6,219 bases of DNA from Cytophagales bacterium (GCA_025455595.1 JALOMD010000585.1:1-6219); one strand, 5' to 3'; shown: positions 1 through 5,157, numbered from the stretch's first letter. Program-made: numbers and translations. Notes: a model not told the origin generated them from the letters alone.

Positions 1-1
1 G

Positions 2-703
2 GCGTTGGCGCAGGCCCACAACGCCGTTGACTCGGTGCTGCGTTTTGAGCAAATTTTGTCAAAACGGTTTCCGTCCGACAAAAAGTACAGCTTCGAGCAA
101 CGAGGCGCGGTGACGCAGCGGGTGTACTCGCAGGCTTACGTGGATGCCTACCACCGGATGTTGGGCGGACAGGTGGAGCGGCAGATGCGAGCCGCCGTGC
201 GCATGGTGCGCGACTTCTGGTTTACGTGCTGGGTGGATGCCGGTCAGCCCGATTTGGCTCCGCTGGCCAGTTTTGCGTTCGATGCCGCCGAGGCCGATTC
301 GCTGGAACGGGTGAAGCGGGCTTGGGAAAACGGCTTTTTCAGACGCGTGCGGCCGCACGATACAGGGAAGTGCGATTTCAATTCAGAATTCGGAATTATG
401 AATTTTGAATTGAAAGGCGTTTTGGGCGAAAATAGCTCAAAACACCTGCCCGTAGCCCATGCCCCGACACGCCTGCCACGCACTGGGCGTGGTCGGGACA
501 AGCCTGTAGCCTGTGCAAAAGGTAAGTTCGGCGAAGCTAAATCCGGCAGGATTTTTCATCCGCTCAACAAAAGGCGTTTTGGACAAATTTCGCCTGAAAC
601 GATGAACGCTAAACGCCAAACGGTAAACGCGAAGCGAATTGCACTTTCCGAATCTTCGATTAAACTTTTCCGAAATCCGGTGATGTTGCGTACATTCGCG
701 TAA
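2..703 (+). CDS. 3' part of a zinc-dependent phospholipase C / S1-P1 nuclease-like protein, with a read-through tail
   Basis: The frame is open from the left edge, so the true start and the catalytic metal-binding part lie outside the window. Residues counted from the TTG at base 5: the segment HNAVDSVLRFE, then SDKKYSFEQRG, then VERQMRAAVRMVRDFWFTCW followed by VDAGQPDL (about 57-84) resemble the C-terminal helices of Bacteroidota proteins annotated as zinc-dependent phospholipase C family, in the S1/P1 nuclease fold; this is from memory of the family. Such enzymes are secreted or envelope phosphodiesterases. Family-like sequence fades near residue 119 (base 361). The remaining 113 residues are basic and low in character, and are encoded by a 7-bp-period tract (379-411), two palindromes (417-445, 574-602), a hairpin (463-497) and a second 7-bp tract (604-638). 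The stop TAA at 701-703 lies inside the putative Pho box of the next gene. The original stop was probably lost. An earlier start or a different superfamily member is possible. Confidence 0.6.
   Translation, partial: ALAQAHNAVDSVLRFEQILSKRFPSDKKYSFEQRGAVTQRVYSQAYVDAYHRMLGGQVERQMRAAVRMVRDFWFTCWVDAGQPDLAPLASFAFDAAEADSLERVKRAWENGFFRRVRPHDTGKCDFNSEFGIMNFELKGVLGENSSKHLPVAHAPTRLPRTGRGRDKPVACAKGKFGEAKSGRIFHPLNKRRFGQISPETMNAKRQTVNAKRIALSESSIKLFRNPVMLRTFA
41..66. repeat. Dispersed palindrome, copy inside coding sequence
   Basis: A 26-bp palindrome, 11 of 13 pairs matched, starting CGTTTTGAGCAAA and ending CAAAACG. It matches the palindrome family found in the gaps (compare 4000-4026 and 5035-5061), yet it lies in frame within the phospholipase-like gene, encoding RFEQILSKR. 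Either the repeat inserted without breaking the protein, or the codons converge on it by chance. Confidence 0.55.
379..411. repeat. 7-bp-period tract, core GAATTNN
   Basis: CAATT at 379, then GAATT at 386, 393, 400 and 407: five units at exact 7-bp spacing, with the two intervening bases free. It begins just after the recognisable end of the phospholipase-like domain. The same word class recurs on the other strand at 3183-3217. Confidence 0.75.
417..445. repeat. Dispersed palindrome (left bracket of a repeat module)
   Basis: Starts GCGTTTTGGGCGAAAA and ends GCTCAAAACAC. It is close to the copy at 2741-2770, which shares the GCGTTTT(N)2GC start and the GCTCARAACACC end. With the copy at 574-602 it brackets the GC-rich hairpin at 463-497. 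Confidence 0.65.
463..497. repeat. GC-rich hairpin inside the 417-602 module
   Basis: CCCGACACGCC (463-473) pairs with GGCGTGGTCGGG (486-497) with a single bulged base, around a 12-nt loop. It lies between two copies of the dispersed palindrome. No T-run follows it, so it is not an obvious intrinsic terminator. Confidence 0.6.
539..556 (+). terminator. Small hairpin with T-tail, possible weak terminator
   Basis: AAATCC (539-544), loop GGCA, GGATTT (549-554), then two further T's. It lies 3' of the phospholipase-like gene and before the CotH promoter region, so it could end the upstream transcript. The stem is only 6 bp, so the call is weak. Confidence 0.25.
574..602. repeat. Dispersed palindrome (right bracket of a repeat module)
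   Basis: Reads GCGTTTTGGACAAATTTCGC and continues CTGAAACGA. It is the right-hand partner of 417-445 and runs directly into the 7-bp-period tract at 604-638. Confidence 0.7.
604..638. repeat. 7-bp-period tract, core AAACGNN
   Basis: AACG occurs at 605, 612, 619 and 626, and AGCG at 633, giving five units at exact 7-bp spacing. The same word class is on the opposite strand at 2411-2437, just after the CotH gene. Confidence 0.75.
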
Positions 704-721
704 CATTGGCTTAACATCATC
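689..721 (+). promoter_or_regulatory. Putative PhoB/PhoP box upstream of the CotH-like gene
   Basis: Three direct repeats at exact 11-bp spacing: CGTACA at 689, GTAACA at 700 and TTAACA at 711. A 6-7-bp half-site repeated every 11 bp is the arrangement bound by OmpR-type phosphate regulators (E. coli PhoB, CTGTCAT units; B. subtilis PhoP, TTAACA units). The array ends close upstream of CTGCTTTG (725-732), a partial match to the Bacteroidota -7 element TAnnTTTG, 17 bp before the ATG at 749. That placement suits an activator box replacing the -33 region. The same word and spacing recur upstream of the VTC gene. Binding by a phosphate regulator is inferred. Confidence 0.55.
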
Positions 722-748
722 CACCTGCTTTGGGAAAAGAGGCATCAC

Positions 749-2404
749 ATGACACGACGATACATCCTCCCGTTTCTGCTTTGGGTCGGCTTTGTTTGCG
801 GCACGCACGCACAAAGTTTCACCAGTTCCAACCTGCCGATAGTCATCATCAACACCAACGGACAGGGCATCCCGAACGACCCCAAAATCATTGCCGACAT
901 GGGGATTATTGACAACGGGCCGGGCCGCCTCAACCGCGTCACCGACCCGCAGAACAACTACAACGGCAAAATCGGCATCGAAACGCGCGGCTCCAGTTCG
1001 CAGATGTTCCCAAAAAAATCCTACGGCCTCGAAACCCGGTCTTCGTCCAATACCAACGACAACCGCAACGTGTCGCTGCTGGGCTTGCCCGTCGAAAACG
1101 ACTGGATTCTGTACGCCCCGTACACCGAAAAAACCATGATTCGCGATGTACTCAGCTACCACATCGCCCGGCGCATGGGTTGGTACGCCTCGCGGTTCCG
1201 GTACTGCGAACTGGTGCTGAACGGCAACTACCAAGGCGTGTACGTACTGTTGGAAAAAATCAAACGCGATGCCAACCGGGTGAACATTTCCGAGCTGAAA
1301 CCGGAAGACAACGCCGGCGACCAACTCACCGGCGGCTACATCGTCAAGGTTGACCGGGCCAATCCGGCCACCGAAGCCACCTTCGTGTCCCGCCAGCGTC
1401 CGCTGGGCAGCCGGGCCGGGCTGAACATCACCTTCGTGGTCGCCGAGCCGGAGCGGCACGTACCCGCCCGCCCCGACGACATCACGCCGGCGCAATTGTC
1501 TTACATCCAGAACTACGTGCACACGTTCGAGGCCGCCTTGGCGGGCAACGACTTCGCCGACCCCGACCGGGGCTACCGGCGGTACATCAACGCCTCGTCG
1601 TTCGTGGACTATTTCCTGCTCACCGAAACGGTTTTCAACATTGACGGTTACCGCCTCAGCACGTTCCTCTACAAAGACCGCGACAGCAAAGGCGGACGGC
1701 TGGTGGCCGGGCCGCCGTGGGACTACAACCTGACGATGGGCAACGCCGACTACTGCGGCGGCGAACGCACCGACCGGTGGGCGTACAATTTCAACTACGT
1801 GTGCGGGCAAGACGGCTTCCAAGTGCCGTTTTGGTGGGAGCGGCTGCTGCAAGACCGGGTGTTTGCCAACGACGTGAAATGCCGCTGGCTCAACCTGCGC
1901 AAAGGCATCCTGCACACCGATTCGCTCACGCGGTTCATTGATTCGGTGGCAAACGTGCTGCAAGAGCCGCAGCAGCGCAACTACCAACGCTGGCCCATCC
2001 TGAACCAATACGTCTGGCCAAACGCTAAAGTCACCGGCAGCTACACCGGCGAACTGGACTATCTGAAAAGCTGGCTGCAAGCCCGCTTGCTTTGGCTCGA
2101 TGCCAACATGCAAGGCAGTTGCGATGTGCTGGCCGCCGAAAACCCGTACGCAAAAGTCTTGGCCCGCGTGTATCCGAACCCGGCGGCGGGCCGCACCGTG
2201 TATGCCGATTTCGACAACCTGCCCGGCGGCACGCCCGTTGCCGCCGATGTGTACGACCGACTGGGTCGCAAAGTGGCCGCTCAGTCGTGGACATGGCGCA
2301 ACGAACCCAACGCCCTGCCGGTTGACAACCTGCCCGCCGGGGTTTACATCGTGCGTTTCCATGCGCAAGGAAGACCGCTGGGCACGCAGAAGTTGGTGAA
2401 GTGA
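749..2404 (+). CDS. Secreted CotH-kinase-like protein with T9SS sorting domain
   Basis: A 551-residue protein of the CotH kinase family, known from Bacillus spore-coat CotH, which phosphorylates coat proteins; the bacterial substrate here is unknown. Residues 1-21 form a signal peptide (basic MTRR, hydrophobic core, THA|QSF). The CotH domain spans about 28-450: RGSSSQMFPKKSYG (80-93), NDWILYAPYTEKTMIRDVLSY (117-137), YQGVYVLLEKIKRDANRVNI (161-180, with the likely ATP-contacting Lys) and PPWDYNLTMGN (322-332), corresponding to the WD.D-type metal site with Asn at the second acidic position, a variant I believe is common in Bacteroidota. Residues about 474-551 (VYPNPAAG ... LPAGVYIVRF ... KLVK) are a type A T9SS sorting domain, so the protein should cross the outer membrane and be surface-anchored or released. 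ATG 749 fits the signal peptide. It is convergent with the DUF2490 gene. Domain identity is secure; kinase activity is inferred. Confidence 0.9.
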   Translation: MTRRYILPFLLWVGFVCGTHAQSFTSSNLPIVIINTNGQGIPNDPKIIADMGIIDNGPGRLNRVTDPQNNYNGKIGIETRGSSSQMFPKKSYGLETRSSSNTNDNRNVSLLGLPVENDWILYAPYTEKTMIRDVLSYHIARRMGWYASRFRYCELVLNGNYQGVYVLLEKIKRDANRVNISELKPEDNAGDQLTGGYIVKVDRANPATEATFVSRQRPLGSRAGLNITFVVAEPERHVPARPDDITPAQLSYIQNYVHTFEAALAGNDFADPDRGYRRYINASSFVDYFLLTETVFNIDGYRLSTFLYKDRDSKGGRLVAGPPWDYNLTMGNADYCGGERTDRWAYNFNYVCGQDGFQVPFWWERLLQDRVFANDVKCRWLNLRKGILHTDSLTRFIDSVANVLQEPQQRNYQRWPILNQYVWPNAKVTGSYTGELDYLKSWLQARLLWLDANMQGSCDVLAAENPYAKVLARVYPNPAAGRTVYADFDNLPGGTPVAADVYDRLGRKVAAQSWTWRNEPNALPVDNLPAGVYIVRFHAQGRPLGTQKLVK

Positions 2405-2410
2405 TGAGGG

Positions 2411-2437
2411 GTTTATGGTTTGCTGTTCACCGTTTCG
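2411..2437. repeat. 7-bp-period tract, core GTTTNNN (AAAC on the minus strand)
   Basis: GTTT at 2411, 2418 and 2432 and GTTC at 2425, exact 7-bp spacing, starting 7 bp after the CotH stop. On the minus strand the units read as AAAC words, like the tract at 604-638. Confidence 0.65.
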
Positions 2438-2474
2438 GGTGTTCCCGCCAAGTGCGTGATTTGACAATACCGCC
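2431..2474 (+). repeat. Dispersed repeat shared with the right edge of the window
   Basis: Starts CGTTTCGGGTGTTCCCGCC and ends CAATACCGCC. It aligns without gaps to 6170-6213 with 37 of 44 bases identical by hand count. A non-coding, REP-like repeat in the same orientation at both places. Confidence 0.7.
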
Positions 2475-2493
2475 GCTTGCGGCATCTTCTATT

Positions 2494-2510
2494 CCTGCCC
2501 GTCCGGCAGG
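2494..2510. terminator. Small GC hairpin after the CotH-like gene
   Basis: CCTGCC (2494-2499) pairs with GGCAGG (2505-2510) around a 5-nt loop, followed by CGGGTTTGCTT. It lies 90 bp past the CotH stop and could help end that transcript, but the T-run is short. It may equally be part of the adjoining repeat. Confidence 0.3.
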
Positions 2511-2517
2511 CGGGTTT

Positions 2518-2751
2518 GCTTAAAACGCAAAGCCCCGTAGGGGCGAACCGTCTGTAGAAATACAGAACAATCACAGACAAAAGCTCCGTAGGAGCGGCCC
2601 AATTGACAGCACAACGTCAGGGCCGCTCCTACGGAGCTTCCGTTTAAGATTGTGCTGTTTTCTACAGACGGTTCGCCGTCCGCTGGTCGCAAACCGACAG
2701 GTTTGAAAAGGCTGATGTCAGCAAAAGCAGAAATCAAAAGGCGTTTTAAGC
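2518..2751. repeat. Nested inverted-repeat element, unit 1
   Basis: The ends GCTTAAAACGC (2518-2528) and GCGTTTTAAGC (2741-2751) are an 11-bp perfect inverted repeat. Inside, 2542-2560 pairs with 2659-2677 over 19 bp (core CCGTCTGTAGAAA), then 2563-2572 with 2648-2657 (one mismatch), then a perfect 20-bp stem 2581-2600 / 2620-2639 (AAGCTCCGTAGGAGCGGCCC) round a 19-nt loop. Bases 2579-2677 are identical to 2943-3041 in unit 2. This structure can fold as one long hairpin or cruciform, and its stems could also act as a bidirectional terminator between the convergent genes. Confidence 0.85.
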
Positions 2752-2832
2752 GAAAACCGCTCAGAACACCTTTCAAGTTTTACGTCTCGGTATGGTTTAA
2801 TCTTTTGCAAGCTTCGCTTGCGACCAGCGGAC
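2678..2832. repeat. 15-bp inverted repeat spanning the gap between the two units
   Basis: GTCCGCTGGTCGCAA (2678-2692) and TTGCGACCAGCGGAC (2818-2832) are perfect reverse complements. The right arm follows a small GCAAG/CTTGC hairpin (2807-2821). They look like two halves of one GTCCGCTGGTCGCAAGC hairpin separated by the palindrome at 2741-2770 and flanking DNA, as if one repeat inserted into another. Confidence 0.6.
2741..2770. repeat. Dispersed palindrome
   Basis: GCGTTTTAAGCGAAAA followed by CCGCTCAGAACACC. It is the right end of nested unit 1 and close in sequence to the copy at 417-445. Confidence 0.65.
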
Positions 2833-2863
2833 GCTTGCGCCAGTGGCGGGGTTTTTCGTTTGC

Positions 2864-3096
2864 CGTTTCGGGCAAAATTTGGCTAAAACGTACAGCCCCG
2901 TCAGGGGCGACCGGTCTGTAGAAAGATAGAAAAACCACAGGAAAAAGCTCCGTAGGAGCGGCCCAATTGACAGCACAACGTCAGGGCCGCTCCTACGGAG
3001 CTTCCGTTTAAGATTGTGCTGTTTTCTACAGACGGTTCGCCTCGCCCCTATCGGGGCTTGTACTGACAGCGTTTTAGCCAAATTTTGCCTAAAACG
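2864..3096. mobile_element. MITE-like nested inverted-repeat element, unit 2
   Basis: The outer arms are 27 bp with two mismatches: 2864-2890 and 3070-3096. The inner 20 bp are perfect (GGCAAAATTTGGCTAAAACG at 2871-2890 against 3070-3089). Next inward, 2894-2910 pairs with 3042-3058 (two mismatches), then the GGTCTGTAGAAA arm, then a perfect 20-bp stem 2945-2964 / 2984-3003. Each outer arm is itself a copy of the dispersed CGTTTT palindrome. No reading frame is present, so any movement must rely on an enzyme encoded elsewhere. I could not define a target-site duplication. On the minus strand the inner stem is followed by TTTTT, so it could also terminate the DUF2490 transcript. Confidence 0.75.
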
Positions 3097-3160
3097 CCTT
3101 TGTTTCCCGGTTTGTCCTTATGCCAAAACAAAAGACTGATTGCGTGTTTTCTGAATTACA

Positions 3161-3182
3161 AACTACTGACTTTCAAGTAGTT
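3161..3182 (-). repeat. Short hairpin after the DUF2490 gene
   Basis: AACTACT (3161-3167) pairs with AGTAGTT (3176-3182) round an 8-nt loop, about 40 bp past the DUF2490 stop in the direction of transcription. No T-run is seen on that strand, so a terminator role is doubtful. Confidence 0.3.
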
Positions 3183-3217
3183 CATCATTCATTATTACGC
3201 ATTCATCATTCAAAATT
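3183..3217. repeat. 7-bp-period tract, core CATTNNN (GAATG-like on the minus strand)
   Basis: ATT recurs at 3187, 3194, 3201, 3208 and 3215, exact 7-bp spacing, mostly preceded by C. On the minus strand it reads as GAATGAT-type words, akin to the GAATT tract at 379-411. It ends 5 bp before the DUF2490 stop codon. Confidence 0.7.
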
Positions 3218-3221
3218 GCTC

Positions 3222-3953
3222 TTATTTGTTGGGCTGTTCTTTCTTCTCCTTCTTGTCTTTCTTGTACGGTATCTCCCACGCGTACTCGAAGTTGAAGATG
3301 TGGAATGTGCGCGGACTGCGCCGGTTGATTTGCGGCTGGTACAGGTACGACGCGCCGAAGTGATGGTTCTCGACAAACTCCCATTCCAGCCCGGCGGTGT
3401 ACCGCAGCCGGTCAAACTTGCTGTCGTTGCCTTCCGGGTCAATGCGATAGAACGGCTCCCAAGCTCCCAAAACGGCCCAACGCTTTGCAAATTTCCACTT
3501 GGCTTGGAAGCGGTTGCGCCAGTAGTTACGGGCTTGGTCGGCCACGTCGGCATCGGCGAAATCCTCAAACTGCCGCTGGAAGCCGGTGCGCCAAGAGAGT
3601 GTCACCTTGCGGATGCGGGCCTTGGCAATCAGGTTGATGCGCACCCGGTTGGCGTTCCGCTCGGCGGCGGTGATGAACCGGTACTCGGCCTCGCCTTCCA
3701 GGAATCTGAAGAAGCGATAGCCCGCCTCGGCCGAAAAGTAGTGTCCGCGCAGGTTGCTGGCGTTGTCTTCAAACCGCATTTGGTATTCGCCCGCCACCCG
3801 CCAACGCTTGGTGAGTTCCTTCTCGATTTTCACGCTGCCCCAAACCTGCCGGTCGTCGCGCGACTGGGCGAGGGCCGTTTCGGGCAAAAAAAGCGAAAAA
3901 ACACCGCAGGCAAGGCAAACAACGGTTGAAACGACGGTTTTCTTTGTGTTCAT
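3222..3953 (-). CDS. DUF2490-family outer-membrane beta-barrel protein
   Basis: A 243-residue protein. Residues 1-30 are a signal peptide (MNTKK, hydrophobic core, ALAQ|S). Residues 36-229 alternate polar and aromatic residues in repeated short strands, for example VWGSVKIEKELTKRWRVAGE (38-57), and end with the family-like segment RLRYTAGLEWEFVENHHFGA (182-201) plus FHIFNFEYAWEI (217-228). This pattern fits DUF2490, Bacteroidota barrels of unknown function predicted in the outer membrane. An oddity is the Lys/Glu-rich tail KKDKKEKKEQPNK after the last strand, encoded by a nearly pure purine run; barrels usually end on an aromatic residue. A degenerate copy of the dispersed palindrome may underlie the signal-peptide codons (3876-3902). 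It is the last gene of the minus-strand set VTC, DUF4956, DUF2490, 195 bp after DUF4956. The function in polyphosphate handling is inferred from context only. Confidence 0.8.
   Translation of the reverse strand: MNTKKTVVSTVVCLACGVFSLFLPETALAQSRDDRQVWGSVKIEKELTKRWRVAGEYQMRFEDNASNLRGHYFSAEAGYRFFRFLEGEAEYRFITAAERNANRVRINLIAKARIRKVTLSWRTGFQRQFEDFADADVADQARNYWRNRFQAKWKFAKRWAVLGAWEPFYRIDPEGNDSKFDRLRYTAGLEWEFVENHHFGASYLYQPQINRRSPRTFHIFNFEYAWEIPYKKDKKEKKEQPNK
3876..3902. repeat. Possible degenerate palindrome inside the DUF2490 gene
   Basis: CGTTTCGGGCAAAAAAAGCG then AAAAAAC. It resembles 5131-5157 at most positions but has lost most self-pairing. It encodes part of the signal peptide (VFSLFLPETA), where sequence is free to vary. 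Weak call. Confidence 0.3.
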
Positions 3954-3999
3954 TTGAGATCAGTGGTTTTTTGAAAATCAGGCCGTGGACAAACGGAAG

Positions 4000-4026
4000 C
4001 GTTTTGGGCAAATTTTGCCTAAAACG
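4000..4026. repeat. Dispersed palindrome, near-consensus copy
   Basis: CGTTTTGGGCAAATTTTGCC then TAAAACG, almost perfectly self-complementary and the best single example of the family. It lies in the DUF4956-DUF2490 gap, upstream of the DUF2490 start. Confidence 0.8.
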
Positions 4027-4074
4027 GCCTACGAGGTTCGGACAAACGCGGCGCAGTTTGTTGCCTTGAACCCG

Positions 4075-4096
4075 GAGCCAAGGCGTGCCTTGGCTC
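4075..4096. repeat. Perfect 10-bp hairpin between DUF4956 and DUF2490
   Basis: GAGCCAAGGC (4075-4084) pairs perfectly with GCCTTGGCTC (4087-4096). In practice about 9 bp with a 4-nt loop. It is followed by TCTACAGAC, a string also present at the arms of the nested elements. No T-run on either strand, so a REP-like repeat or RNA-stabilising stem is more likely than a terminator. Confidence 0.65.
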
Positions 4097-4103
4097 TACA
4101 GAC

Positions 4104-4131
4104 TGCCCATTGCTACTGCCACCGCCCACTC
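4104..4131. repeat. Weak 7-bp-period tract
   Basis: Units TGCCCAT, TGCTACT, GCCACCG, CCCACTC. On the minus strand it begins GTGGGCG, GTGGCAG. The periodicity is looser than in the other tracts. It sits just after the DUF4956 stop in the direction of transcription. Confidence 0.35.
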
Positions 4132-4148
4132 ATTTTCCCGCATTCGTT

Positions 4149-4790
4149 TCAGTCTCCGCCTGATTGCAGCTCGGCCGAGGCGGATTCGTTCTCGGCGGCG
4201 TAGTAGAATGCGTTGAGCAAAGCCGTGTCGCGCATGAAGTCAATGCGGATGATTTCGACGCGGTGTACGGGCAGGCCGGTGCGGTTGCGCAAGTCCTCCA
4301 GCAGTTCGGGCATCCGGCCCGTATGTATCAGTTCGATGCGTTCGTAAATGATAGCGCGGTGGTTTTCGTGTTTCAGCGTCAGCCGCCCGTCCAGCAGGTA
4401 CGTCACGCCGAGCAGCAGCACGTTGGCCGCGTAGATTTCAAACGACTGCGCCGGGGCCAACGCATTGATCATGCCCAACGCCACCGCCAGGAAAAAATAG
4501 CCCATTTCCTTAATGGGAATGGTGACGGTTCGGTAACGCAGAATCGAAAAGATGGCGAACAGCCCGAACGCAAAGCCCACTTTCAGTTGGGCATTGCCCA
4601 GCAGCAAGCAAATCAGGAAATTGATTAGATTGAACAGGAAAAAGGTAAAGACGAAATCCTTGTTGCGATGACGCGGGTAGTACATCAGCCGGATGGCGAT
4701 GAAAATGGCGGCGATGTTGAGTAGAAAGCGAAGGGCCAGTTCCAGTCCGGGGGTTTCAGTCAGTGTGTGTGTGGTTTCGATTGTCTCCAT
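4149..4790 (-). CDS. DUF4956 integral membrane protein
   Basis: A 213-residue protein with five hydrophobic segments at about 17-37, 46-65, 71-84, 97-112 and 119-133, followed by a soluble C-terminal domain (about 135-213). The stretch FGLFAIFSILRYRTVTIPIK (75-94) and the following GYFFLAVALGMINAL (97-111) are the recognisable DUF4956 core. The family has no established activity, but its genes are known to sit beside VTC-domain polyphosphate polymerase genes and CotH genes, and this is the arrangement here: it follows VTC on the same strand and precedes DUF2490. A membrane partner for the cytosolic VTC enzyme, perhaps for anchoring or moving polyphosphate, is a reasonable inference. The N-terminal TLT codons come from a short TG run (4764-4773) that could slip. 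The 395-bp repeat-filled gap upstream may hold its own promoter: TTTG (4860-4857) and TATTGTTT (4838-4831) on the minus strand, 18 bp apart, are a weak match. Confidence 0.88.
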   Translation of the reverse strand: METIETTHTLTETPGLELALRFLLNIAAIFIAIRLMYYPRHRNKDFVFTFFLFNLINFLICLLLGNAQLKVGFAFGLFAIFSILRYRTVTIPIKEMGYFFLAVALGMINALAPAQSFEIYAANVLLLGVTYLLDGRLTLKHENHRAIIYERIELIHTGRMPELLEDLRNRTGLPVHRVEIIRIDFMRDTALLNAFYYAAENESASAELQSGGD

Positions 4791-4803
4791 TCGGTAGTCT
4801 TTT

Positions 4804-4830
4804 GTCTTGGGTCTTTAGTCTTGGGTTGAG
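4804..4830. repeat. 7-bp-period tract, core GTCTTNN
   Basis: GTCTT at 4804, 4811 and 4818, then GTTGA at 4825, exact 7-bp spacing. Bases 4811-4826 are a perfect 16-bp inverted match to 5198-5213, so the same word flanks both ends of the VTC-DUF4956 gap in opposite orientation. Confidence 0.75.
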
Positions 4831-4846
4831 AAACAATATTTTGCAT

Positions 4847-4866
4847 ACTCGGTTTTCAAACCGAGT
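4847..4866. repeat. Compact hairpin upstream of DUF4956
   Basis: ACTCGGTTTTCAAACCGAGT: an 8-9-bp stem with a 2-4-nt loop. It has no T-run on either strand. It overlaps the weak promoter-like TTTG proposed for DUF4956, so it could also be an operator. Confidence 0.45.
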
Positions 4867-4889
4867 GACTGTTCAAGATTTTCCGTTTC

Positions 4890-4911
4890 AGCCGTTTTTC
4901 ACCCAAAACGC
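4890..4911. repeat. Shortened dispersed palindrome
   Basis: A CGTTTTT start and a CCCAAAACGCC end with the centre of the usual palindrome missing. A likely truncated family member. Confidence 0.4.
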
Positions 4912-5033
4912 CCCTACGATTCGGAACTAAAACCGAAATGTTAAACAGTCATCGAAAGCAATTGACAATCGGCTTCTTATTAGTCGGATTTTGGTTTGCA
5001 TTAAGAGGTTGTCTAAAATTTTGTTTCGCCTAA

Positions 5034-5062
5034 GCGTTTTGGGTAAAAAATGCCCAAAACGG
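5034..5062. repeat. Dispersed palindrome, strong copy
   Basis: GCGTTTTGGGTAAAAAATGC then CCAAAACGG. The arms pair over 11 bp (9 Watson-Crick pairs in a row from the ends) round an A-rich loop. Confidence 0.75.
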
Positions 5063-5129
5063 TCTGAGTACGCAGGTCAGACGCTGTGCGTCAGACCGGA
5101 ATCACAGGCTCGCCAAAGACAAAAGACGG

Positions 5130-5157
5130 GCGTTTTAGGCAAAAAATGCTCAAAACA
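5130..5157. repeat. Dispersed palindrome
   Basis: GCGTTTTAGGCAAAAAATGC then TCAAAACA. Partner of 5034-5062 across the 5075-5097 hairpin. Confidence 0.7.

Larger units (their letters stand above)
2405..3221. other. 817-bp convergent gap filled with repeats, no gene
   Basis: This gap lies between the stops of the CotH-like gene (+) and the DUF2490 gene (-). In order it holds a 7-bp tract, a dispersed repeat shared with the right edge of the window, a small hairpin, two nested hairpin units with 99 identical bases, an intervening hairpin-rich stretch, and a second 7-bp tract. Open frames across it read through hairpin arms and resemble no protein I know. Confidence 0.8.

Noticed and set aside
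437..2485. A 682-codon open frame on the minus strand covering the whole CotH-like gene
   Set aside because: It is the complement of a GC-rich real gene, has Val/Ala/Gly/His-rich composition with no recognisable domain, and runs beyond the gene into repeats. The plus-strand product has a signal peptide, CotH motifs and a T9SS tail.
2581..3003. CRISPR array, suggested by two identical repeated segments
   Set aside because: There are only two copies, each an extended nested inverted repeat about 160 bp long, with no regular short spacers and no cas genes.
2489..3081. Three frames of 89-95 codons in the convergent gap
   Set aside because: All run through hairpin arms and palindromes, and repeated segments are read in different frames, so they are by-products of repeat DNA.
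3120..3929. A 269-codon plus-strand frame opposite the DUF2490 gene
   Set aside because: Antisense shadow: its start lies in the repeat gap and the translation has no domain features, while the minus-strand frame has a clean signal peptide and barrel pattern.
4075..4096. Intrinsic terminator between DUF4956 and DUF2490
   Set aside because: The hairpin is perfect but has no T-run on either strand, and the two genes are expected to be co-transcribed.
4164..4628. A 154-codon plus-strand frame opposite DUF4956
   Set aside because: Antisense shadow; the Gln/His/Arg-rich translation lacks any family feature.
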